DNA of 64,000 nucleotides from NCBI RefSeq assembly GCF_032854445.1, contig NC_088300.1:12867191-12931190 (forward strand), given 5' to 3'. How positions within the stretch are numbered: the stretch's first letter is position 1; every line of letters begins with the position of its first letter. A model generated the notes under the pieces. The model did no database searches, was not told where the DNA came from, and saw only the letters and a program-made list of their open reading frames with translations. Shown here piece by piece: positions 25,801 through 37,800 of this stretch. A program made the translations under genes and the position numbers. The stretch is from Liolophura sinensis. Lineage: Eukaryota; Mollusca; Polyplacophora; Chitonida; Chitonidae.

Positions 25801-28800
25801 CGTCAATGCGTTGACAGTAGTAAAGTATCCGAGTCCGACATCAGTGACTGGCTGTGGTACTTAGGGATGAAGAATGGAACCTCTACATGCGATCCACAAA
25901 AACGGTTGACAAGAAATGAGTGTACTAGTAAGAGAGAGGTTGCCAGGTTTTTGGCAGATGTCGTAAGACATGTTGGATGGACATACGTGTCATTGTTGTA
26001 CGAGCCTGACTACAGTAAGTAGTCCTACAGTCAGTACTAATAATGCTAATATTATCTATACAGGTATTCAGTTAGAACCACTGATTCCTTTGCTTTATAA
26101 GGTTGACGTTTTAATGCCCATCACTTAACTACTTGTATTGGGGACTCTGTGACCGAGGCAGTTAGCGAGCCAGCGCAGAAAAATGACCCAGGCGCTTCTC
26201 ACCAATGCGGTTACTATGAGTTCAAGTCCAGTGCTTGCTGGCTTCCTCTCGGGTCGTACGTGGGAAGGTCTGCCAGCATCCTGCAGATAATTTCCTCCGG
26301 GTTCTGCCCTGCGTCCTTCCACCATAATGCTGGGCACTGTCTTTTAAGTGAAATACTCTTTGAGAACGGCGTAAAACATCAATCAAATAAATAAATGTAA
26401 CTCGTACATGTAGGTCTCTTCTATTGACCTACTGAAATTTACTTACTAAGGGCTTAAAACTTTCCCTACCCATACACCAGTCAAGGGAATGAACCAGACA
26501 AAGGTAATATCCGGTATGGACACAGTGGCACAACTGTCTAACAGGAGTTTCCTGATCATATTTTACCTTGGAAATATCTGTGATAGTTGTGGATTTCGAA
26601 CTGTACAGCAACTATCGAGGTATGCACATATATAACATAACAGATTACTATTCCTTTTAATTATGTAAACGTTGGAATACAGATTATTTTGCGTTATGTA
26701 TTGCTTGCGAAACCAGCTTAGATACGCCCGTTATAATAATATCCCAGATTCGACACTTTACGCTTATTTCCTCTTTCATAACCAGACGGTTTGATATAAC
26801 ATTAAACATTTCCTGTCATTAAATGGTCTCTCGCATATCTTAGCAATTATGGATAATTGAGATCCAAATATGTATTCCAAGTATGACAAAATCAACTCTT
26901 ATTGTGAGTGTGTAACAAAGCTCTATTGATTTGCATTGTTAAGAATTGCATATGTTATGAATCGATCTAACAGTGCTTGTATACACATTGCATGTTCGTA
27001 ATTATATACCCAAATATACATTCCTTATGGCCGAAAGGAGAATACTTAATGTTCCATTTTATTAACATTAACCTGTAGCATTTACCATAATGGGAAACAA
27101 TAGATAGTGGGCGGCCTCTTATCATTATACTGTGAATGGTTCGGACGCCAGATCTAGAGACTTTGGCATGGCGTTTCAAACAGGAAGTTCTGTAAATGTA
27201 CGCACAATGGGACAGGCATGCTTTGAACATTTATTCTCTTGGGTCATAAAGATCGATATCCCATCTAAGAAACTTAAATGACCTCTGAAATAAACCTGTC
27301 AATTCTGCTTCCAGAGAGAGTGGTTAGACGGCCAACTGTACATGTCAAGTATAGGTTAGGAATACTGAATATAAACTTTCTATAAGCATTTCTCCATTCA
27401 ACTTTCTATTTGGCGTTAACCCCCAACCACACGGTGCATTCAAACTTACATTCTTAGTTGTTTAATATATGATACATGATTTTCAACTTTGTCGAAAATA
27501 AACTAGATGTCGAATGGCGGAAATGGCTCATTTTTGTTGGGGGCATCTTTAATTTTTCCCCAGTGTTCAGGATTTGCAAATGCTTGACGCTTTTTGAAAG
27601 GTGTATCCACAAAGATTATGTGGGCAAATTCTAATCGCGCGAGAACACCCTACTAATTATTGCTGAATTCAAAATTGCTTGTCCTTGTCGGTAGGGGTTG
27701 GGCCGGAGTGGCGTTTGTCTTACGTTCATTATAAGATGTCGACGAAGTGTGTATGCCTCACACAGGGAAGTTCGTCAGAACGGTGATTTATTTCCCCCAT
27801 TCCGATTTCCTTTACCAAGAAACCTGACTTACACATTCTTGCGGGTCGTCAATAACCGTCTTGTTAACCGGATTTTGCCATAATGCCCGGCCCAAAGGCT
27901 TTCCTTTAAACCAGCACCATCAGTTTTGAGGTTTCAGTAGATAGATTCCCTGAGCCTTTCACACTGCCAGTTTTCTTTACCGCAGGCTGTAAAAATGGTC
28001 ATTTTGTACACCTTTCCTCAGAAGAGATTAAGATATTTCTGACTGATTACTGATTAGCGAATACATGAAAGGTATGGGGTCGGAGTGGTCACTTATTTAT
28101 GGAATTCCTCCTGCAACGTTTCAATGTATATTATTGTCTTTATACAGTAATCATCTGGCATTCAGTATACTCAGAGGTTCTTGCTAAGATATTTTCAAGC
28201 TTACGTATGTCCGGCGAACTTTTCTTTTAATCAAGATCAAGGGACGCCCGAACATACTACCAATAAAAACTTGAAAATCTTTTTTTTATTTTCGTTATGA
28301 ATTACCAATCATCTTCATATCTACAGCAATTTTGTCCATCAGATAACTGGTGCTGTTCATGATGCAGTTTAACTAACACCCAGCTAAGATACATATAGTC
28401 TTTTCCATTACAGACAAATCGTATTCCATGTGTCACACGTTTTGCAAACAACAGTGGCTGGCTGATTTCTTCAACTGTCCTTTCTCAAAATCTCTGCAGA
28501 CGGGCTACATCTATCTTTGATAACAATCCTTACTGTGGATCTGCCTTGGGAAATTCTCTGCTATTGTTTGATTTATACATGTACTCTACCTTACATCCAT
28601 CAGCCATCGGCATCCAAGTGCAACCCAAATGGTTCATATTGTTCGGCTTTTTAAACATATGGTGATATTGTGGTGATCTTGTGGTGTCTGTTTTGAGTTT
28701 ACATAGATATCTGTCATAACTTTCATGAGTTTGGTTAAAGGTAGAAAAGTGGTTAAGATCAAGTTCAAACGGAGCCCAGGGAGAACTACTTGTAGACAGT

Positions 28801-31800
28801 ATTTAGGCTTATTTCAGATACCTATATTTGTGTTCGACGTACAAATTATCCCAAGACTAATCTGAAGTTTGAATGCTGAATTGGGTTTCATGCTTAGAAT
28901 ATCCACGGTCTTCCCTGTATCACTAGAAACTGTTTATTGCCTTTCTCTTGCATGTTACCACCTTTATGGTTCACGGTGTTGTTTGTCTGATTAGATATAA
29001 ATCTATGCGTCGAAACAGACATTCATTTCACTCCTCTTGATGGTTGTTCGATAGTGACAATGGCCTGCAGTCAGTCTGAAGCCATTTCCTTAGATTCTCC
29101 TATGCGCTTTAAACCTTCTGTTTTAACACTTGAAAGTTTTATCTACGACTAAGTAGCTTGTTATACCGTAATCAACAAAATGATATAATCTTACCAATGC
29201 CTGTAGGAGAAATAGGCTCAGTAGGCCTACATTCCCGAACGGAACTCATTAAATTTAATGGAATTATGCGTTGGAGCCAAGCGGTAATCAAAACAGGGCT
29301 TTCATCCAGACAAATTGTGTAATGTCGCGCACGGATTACTCCAACCACATTTACAGGAATGTGTTTTATCTTCAGCATCTGTTCAGAGAAGTGTGTGATT
29401 AATGTGAAAAGGAAGCTAAAGAAGGTGCTCAAAACTGAATGAACTGCTGATTTCATCATACACAGAGACTATAGTCGATTTCCTTTAGAGAGCCGCCTAT
29501 ATTCAGCTGCCTTTAATATCAGTCATACTGGCTACCAAAATTGCCTTTAGTCAATAACACGTAACAACAGAAGCTCTACATATGGAACTGTTAGAAGTCC
29601 ACATTCTTGTGAAGAAAACGTTTAAATATATAATGCCGTGAGATCATATACTACAAGAAATAAAATTCATTTATTACATTTATATTATATTCAAACGTGT
29701 AAACAATTCAAAAAATACAGTGCCAGAAACAAGGTTTACAGTAAAATCGATAGCAATTTAGGTAACCGGTGTCACCCTCCGTCAAAACATGTTGAACTCC
29801 GCCCAATATCCAGCATGCCACTGGTTTTTGAATAATTATGATGTCTCCTGAGGTAATGGGTTCTTACCGTTGAAACCGAGCTTATGCACTTTATGAATCA
29901 GAAAAAAAGTGTTTTAATTTCATTTTTCTTGCCAAAATGTGAACTTCAAACACATTCATGTGTAGAGTTTGTGTTGTTACGTGTCACTGACTGAAAGCAA
30001 TCTTAGTAGCGAGCATGACTGATTTACAGACAGCTGAATATAGTGAATTCAAGAAGTAAAGTCAAGGTATTCCGCTGGTTTAAAGTGACCAGAACTTCCC
30101 AACCAAGGGCAATTTTAGACAACTAAAGTTATCTTCTTTTCTGTTTCAAGCAGTTTGGACCATGAGATATCAACGTATAGCTATGGAAGGCACCAGTGAA
30201 ACACTGGCCTTAGCCATCTGCTGTAATTACATTAAAAATTTCTAGATCAGTGACATTTTTCATTTGGCATAAATTTAACATTTAACATTTAACACTGATT
30301 TTTTTGGTTTGGCTAATCCTGCTTGAGTCGTGCTATAGGAGAAGCTAATATTAAATATTTACATGAACAGTTACATGTAAAATAAAACCCTAAATGAGGT
30401 AAACTGATAAGTTTACGTGTAACCATTTGGCAAGTATCAAACAGTCGTGCTGCTCTTATTTCACTCTCTATGATGTTCCTATAACTGTTGCTGTATTTCC
30501 GTTGAGACCAATATGAAATATTATGCCGCATCACTCGACAACAACGGCTACTTGGGGGGACGTGAGCTTAATCCTTCATTAGTACTTTCCGTATCTTGGA
30601 GACGACGTCAAATGTGCCTGCTGAGTAGACCTAGGCTGATCTCCTTTTGTCCGGTTGGGAAAACAATGGTAACATAGCTGAAGCGATTTACCTATACATG
30701 GGTCTTCTGAGCTGAATGGATAGGTCTTTTGCAGGATAACTTTGTTACATGGTTACTCAGTGATAGTCTAAGGAAAATATTACTGTATGAAAAGAAAAAG
30801 ACAGGTGGGCCAAGGCCAGGATATGAAGATGCCTGAAGATAACAAATGAAGAGAACAGTTTTGCATCAGCATATAAATGTTCTGGATCCGGATTGTTTCT
30901 GGATGTTAGGCTGGGTTGAGATGAGTAAGGTGTTGCGACCCCGTCTGTAATACATTGTGTCTATTTCATTGATATGCATGTGAATATATTTGATCGGCTT
31001 GAATTGTCATTTGGTCACTTGCACGATCGATGTAGACTTAAATGTGGAACGCACTGAGAACACCATGGATGATGAATACCATTAGGGTTTCACGAATTTG
31101 GCTGTGAACCTGGCAGGCCAGTTGTAATCGGTGCTTGCGTAGTAACATACTCACGTATACTTCAGAACTTTAGTATGGTCTAGAACAAAGCCTCACTATG
31201 CCGTGGATGATGATTCTTTATGCTCATGAACAAACGTTTTTTTATTGGCCCCTATTTAAATATAAATATCGTTGATAAATGGCGCTTTAGCACGCTAATT
31301 TACTTAAATTTGCTGTTGCAGATACAGAGGCAAGTATTATAACAGATGTGTTGTCAGAGTGGGGAGTGAGAATCAATCAGTACTCCGTCCAGGCTGGTAA
31401 GAGTAGCGTCCCCTCTATCAACACCAGTTATCATATGGTGAACAGCGAATGGCGACACTATGTGCTACTGGGAAACTGGCAGACAGTCAATACTACATTT
31501 CAGGAGGTAAGGTAATGTTACTACAGGTCTAATTTATTACATGAGCTTAATCATTCATCATTCATTTCCCACATGTATAGATTTGTCAATGGAACTGAAA
31601 CCCTTAATTAAGATATACTTAATCATTTAGTTTAGGTAAGACCAGTTGAACAACTTGAGATGTATTCGAAGCAAAATTTCACAGATTGTGTTGAGCGTTA
31701 CATCAAGGTGTTGGCAAATTACTGTTGGACCTATCTGGATTCCTGCCTCTGTTTCGTTAACCGCAATAAAGTCGCCCAATTCAGGACCGTTTATAAATCG

Positions 31801-34800
31801 AACGACGCGGGTAAAATCCAGTTTTCGTTTTGCACGAAAGTCACCTAATACCAGTAAATCTGATTGTATCTCTCAGCAATTCTCGAGCCTTCTACATGTG
31901 CATTGCTTTAGCAAAATGTTTAAAAGGGTGATTTAAAACATAAGTTGTTTGGGAATTTTAAAACAGGTTGTGGTAGAGTATACATCACAATCTAGTAGTG
32001 AGTGCATTTCGCTGGGACTGAGACTATTTTATTTATTCATTTGATTGATGTCCATATTTAAGAAATACTTAACAAGTATTCCCGTATTCAAGAATTTACA
32101 TTTAAAGTTAAACTAACATCCCTCTTCTAAATAGCAATTGCATGAAATATTACAATCTAAAACACAACAGCATCAGCTTTGTGTGTTTTGTGGGAAGATG
32201 GTCTACACAGTAAACATTTTTTTCCCAGTTGAACGCATTTGACGCGCCAGGACTGGGACCTACCGCCATGAAGACGTTCTCCTTATGGCTAGTGTGGGGA
32301 AAAGACGTCACTTTGAGTAGACTAGAAGATGAAGTATCAACGATTGGTAACGTCGCCATTTTGGAGCGGCCCACCTGTCTAGAATCCAGAAAGTCTGACC
32401 TGGTAAGGGGGGAATTCTGTGCTCTAACCTTTGTTTTCATTTCATTTTATCATTGTTAATACATCAAATATCACAGCTATAGACGTTTAGCAATGAAGGA
32501 TATGACCTTTCAAAAGCTATAAACGGTTGACAAAAAGGTGAGTCACGTACTTGCAAATGTAGAATGCAAAACATAGTTGCAATTCACTATTTTGTGGTAT
32601 GCTATGTGTTGTTTGTATTCAACAGAGTGTACAAATGTCCAGCCAAGAAAGTTATTTTATTCATTAACTCACATAAGTAATGGATATTTAAAGGTATTTG
32701 TGTTCATGTAAAGGTCTTTGTGTTCATTTTTTTACTGCTGAAATATTCTCTTGCAGGACTTAGTACTCAAGAATCTATGTTATCCGTGGATTTCTCACAC
32801 GTCAGAAACTACAAGCTGTCAACACAGGGATAACAAAGACAGAGCCATATCCAGGGTCTCGCGTGCAATCTGGGTAATCGTATGACACGTTTCATTCATA
32901 CATGATTTATTCTAAAAAGGAGAAGATAAAAGTAAAAATAAATTCTGCGGATTATCACCTGTCGATTAAACTTTCGTGTGTATTTATGCTTATGTATGTA
33001 TGCTTGGGGTTTAACGTCGTAGTTAACAATTTTTCAGTCATATGAAGACGAGGAGTCATTAGTTACGTGTGCATATATTGTGTCTTCTTCTGACAGGGCG
33101 GGTCGCAAAAGTTTTGCCCCCTCTGAAGTATTGTGACAAAGACACCAGACATGATACCCCACCCAGTCACATTACACTGACACAGGGCCAACCAGTCCTC
33201 TGTCCTTGTTCTAACATCTCAGTGCTGAACGCCTATCAGGCAGCAACAAGTGCCATTTTGAAATAATCCGAGTTTCATCCCGGGTTCTCCCGACTTCGAG
33301 GCGGGCTCACTACCCATTAAGCCACCGACGCGGTCGTTTCTCGTGTGTGCATATTTTCTCAATATGTGACGTGATGTTTTTTTCTAAAGCTGTATAACTG
33401 GCCTGAAATATGTAACCAGTATTCTTGGTGACAAGACTTTTTAGTGTAGTGTGTTTTGGCGGTTTATAGATGACATGGTAGCCGCATATCCGACTTTTCC
33501 CAGCATGTATGTAGTCTATTTGTCTGTTTGACATTGTCTTGGTGATGATACTCTGATGTATGAGTGGCCAGGGTACTCTTGTGCAAGCGACCGTAACCTA
33601 AGTTGACTGTAACTACCGTGGCAAGACATGTCTTTAAAAGTGACGCCATTACAGTTAAAATCAACTAGCCTACGATCAGGTTGTGCAAGCTGCCACTGAT
33701 TCTTCTGAGGGTTATAGGAGTTCCAACGGCCGTTGGTACAAAACTCCTAATAGTTCAAAACTCGATTTGTCATTTATACACACTGACGTTTTGCTTTGGT
33801 TTGCAGGACATATTATCCAACGAAAGTACTCAAAAGTTTACATTCAGATTAAGCACAGCGTTGTGGAAACCCGAAGGCCGGAGGTTTCAAACCGTGTTCG
33901 AAGGCACGAGGTACAACCTGCAACTCCAAGAAGACGAACTTTTTCCAAATACACAATACGGGTTAAACAACATGCAGATGCGAGTGACAACGTTAGAGGT
34001 AAGGTAGTTCATACATGGGAAGATTTAATACTGGAAACATGCAGGAGAATTAATATTGTTTTTCAACAAGACAGACCAATTGACCACTTATTGGCGACAT
34101 TTTCCATTGACGATGCCTTGCCCCACAAGTTGTGACTTACAATAGCATATTTCCTTTTGTTAGATTATAATAAGGTATTTACTGATAAATGCCATGCTCT
34201 GAATCGTTAACATGGTATCAACACCGACGGGTGTACAAATGACAATGGAATGTTTATCATTAAAGTCACCAGTAGCTAGTTTTACATTTCTATTAGTATC
34301 CACCTAGGCCATATATGAAGTACCAGAACAAATGACATACACCCCAGTGACCATAGCAAGGTGTTCAGTCATGGTAATGCTATGAGAAAAAAACTGGTTT
34401 CGAACTTGTGACCTCTCTAGTCTAGACATCAGTCTCCTTAGCCAGGAAGTTCCGCTCTTCATTAATTTAGTTTGATGTACATGTTTAGACACTTGGTGAG
34501 AAGGGAGTACTTTCTGTCATAATCAACTAAGTAATAGATGTTACCGGGAGGACGTGACACGAGTGTGTAAAATAAACAGAGACGATGTCCATATGTAAAT
34601 GTGAGTTGCATTTGGTGCAAACATTCATGAAATTCGTAACATCTTGCTTTTTCGATTCCAGTGGCCGTTGTATGTGACGAGAACAAATGATTCCGATGGC
34701 CACTTTGAGTATGGTGGCATGTGTATGGATATCCTAAGGGAAATGGCAAATCAGCTCAATTTCAGGTAAAACGTTTAAATTGTTCTTTGCGTGTAACATG

Positions 34801-37800
34801 CTCTGCGATACGTAATAGCTCTGGAAACACATTTGATATATTTACACCTCCATGTCAATAATTGATACCAAGCGTTAATTTCAAAAGCAAAATACGAAAG
34901 CATGTTCTAGAATAATAACTAGTAATAACGATACAACTATCTCGTTTTACGGATATAACTATCTGTTTACCATCTCGTTATAAGACATGCTCCCTGATAA
35001 TGGTTACCTGTTATTCTTGTAACTATCTCTTGCTGCAAACATAACAAAGATGACACTTGGCATCGTAATGCAGATGATGTCTATTTAAATAGTATTCAAA
35101 AAGTTTTATATGTTGATATCACCGAATGCACATTACATTTTCTGGAAAAGATAAATCATAATCATTCATTTACCGTATACCGTACCAGCTGTTGATGACC
35201 AATTTTAAAGGTTCCCCAGTTGCAATCATTTACCACATACCGTACCAGCTGTTGTTGACCAATTTTAATGGTTCCCCAGTTGCAATCGTTGATTCCATGT
35301 AGTCCGTGGTTGACTGATTAGTCGTCTATGATTTTTAACTCCGACCAACTGAATCAATATATAAAGGAACTTCCTTATATATGCTTTCCAGCTACACGAT
35401 GCAGGAACCTCTTGATGGGGAGTGGGGCAGAGTCCTGAATGGAAAGTGGACTGGACTCATCGGAGACATAGTTTATCATGTAACATTTATACGGTATTAT
35501 TCATTACCCTTTGAAACACGAAGGCAAATCTGTCACCCATACATTTTGCTCCTTGACTGGATGAATATTTTGCCATAATGCGGTTCCTCGCTGATATTAA
35601 TATCATTTTAGGCGACATTACAGACTTTAAAGGTTTCTGTGCTTTGTCTGCATTGCTCATATTTTCCTGTTTAACATTGGTAAACAAATCGTGTTTGTTT
35701 TTATCAAATAAGGTCTAATCCAGCAGTAGGCCTTAGAGCGACGAATATAAATAATTTATTACTTCTTCCTGAAGACTTTTCAAGTTATATGCCTCAAAAT
35801 GAATAATGAATGAGCCATAGTCGTCATCAAACAATCTTTCAGAAACTAGAAAAAGTTTATCCATGAAATATAGATCAAATTATCTAACAGCCAAAACAAC
35901 TAATCCAAATCACTCGAAATCTAGATCAACATATCAGATGTTTACAATTGTGAACATTTTATATGGTTATTGGCTTTTTACACTTAGAAACACGAAGTCA
36001 TGTCTACCAGACTATTTGTGTTTGCTGAAAATTTCCATCATATTACTATGTAAACTTTTCAGACGTTCCACCGGATTTATTTATTCATTTATTTATTTGA
36101 TTGGTGTTTTACGCCGTCCTCGAGAATAATTCACTTATACAACGGCGGCCAGCATTATGGTGGGAAAAATCCGAGCTGAGCCCGAAAGAAATCCACGAAC
36201 ATTCGCAGTTTGCTGGCAGACCTTCCCGCTTACGGCCGGAAAGGCATGTTCATTGTAACAACCACATCTCATTAATTTCCAACATAATTTTTTTAAAGAC
36301 CCAAAGGAGACATAAATATTCGTATTGAAAATGGTCCCAAAATTCGTCAAACGGGTCGCTCTAAACGCGTAAACTACATATATATGTACGTACAGTAAAT
36401 TAACATATGTACGTGGACAACGTAAACTTTATTTGTGATATTTCCGACTGATGTAGTGTGCGTATCGATATATGATTAGGCGATTGGAGTCTAGATTTTA
36501 GTGACATGGATTAACTGTTTTAGTGATATGGATTAGGCGTTTTAGTGATATGGATTACATGTTTTAGTGATATGGATTAAGTGTTTTGGATTAGGTGTTT
36601 TAGTGATATAGATTAAGTGTTTTGGATTAAGTGTTTTAGTGATATAGATTAAGTGTTTTGGATCAGGAGTTTTAGTGATATGGATTAGGTGTTTTGGATC
36701 AGGTGTTTTAGTGATATGGATTATGTGTTTTGGATCAGGTGTTTTAGTGATATGGATTATGTGTTTTGGATCAGGTGTTTTAGTAATATAGATTATGTGT
36801 CTTGGATTAGGTGTTTTAGTGATATGGATTAGGTGTTTTGGATCAGGTGTTTTAGTGATATGGATTAGGTGTTTTGGCTGTTAGATGATCCTGATCTATG
36901 CTTGTTGCATGTAACATTTATGTGTATGGGGCAAACAGCTTTTTCAATGTCGACTGTTCGTTTTCAGAAAGCCGATTTGATCTTCGCTCCAGTTTCAACA
37001 CAAGAGGAACGTGTCGCTTTCATGGACTTCACAATCTCATTTTTCACTGATTATAACGTCATAATGATGAGAATGCCGGACAAAGATCAGACTAGGTGGA
37101 AGTTACTCCTACGACCGCTCAACTGGCCAGTCTTGATCGTGATCGCTTGTCTCTTCCCGGCGGTCACATTTTCCCTGTGGTTTTGTGAGAGGTTCTCTCC
37201 TTTCTATGATCACATCAGAAGGCGTCCATTGTTCCCTGGACTGCATCACTTTCATGAATGCACGTGGTATATGTTCGGCGCCATGCTAGCCAAATGTAAG
37301 GAAGCTTGTATTGGAGTTACTCTGCAAAATCAAAATGGCTAGGTGCTTGTGATCTTATCTATAGATGCACTTCCACCGTATGTTCAAAATCCAGGATAAG
37401 TTTAACATCTGAGAAAGGTCTTAAGGGTAAGCCCAAAAGCAGTCAAGTGTTATTACCCATATAATATAAAGCACTGGAGGAGAATGCATTCTTGTCATCC
37501 CACAACAAACAGCTCAGAAGTATTGCTCTACTTCTCAAAAGTATTTATTTTATAAAAACGTAAACTGTGTTTACACCCCTGTTTCCTTCTTCAATAAGCA
37601 TTGTTTTTCACAATATCGTGATGTATATTTTGATACTTTAAAATAATTCCCTTGCGATAAGGGTTACTTTTTGCACATGTTAAAGCGCAAAATCAACGTT
37701 GTTTGAGCTGTACCCTTCTAGGCATGACATTGGTCCAAGTGCTGGAATTTGTTCGAGTTTACATGATGTGTCGAACCTCAGAGAAAGGCAAATAATCGCC

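Larger units (their letters stand above)
35480..36967 (+). other. Gene A intron 9
   Basis: Holds a minus-oriented SINE (36080-36245) and a minisatellite (about 36490-36875) that ends about 90 bases before exon 10. Rest AT-rich, nothing recognised. Confidence 0.7.

Noticed and set aside
29172-29459. 95-residue minus ORF
   Set aside because: Partly hydrophobic but lies in intron sequence with no matching splice sites and no recognised family.
33268-33337. tRNA gene candidate
   Set aside because: Has A- and B-box-like parts but no complete cloverleaf, and is joined to a SINE body also seen at 19083.
36490-36875. CRISPR-like array
   Set aside because: Spacers are themselves repeated and the host is an animal; this is a minisatellite.
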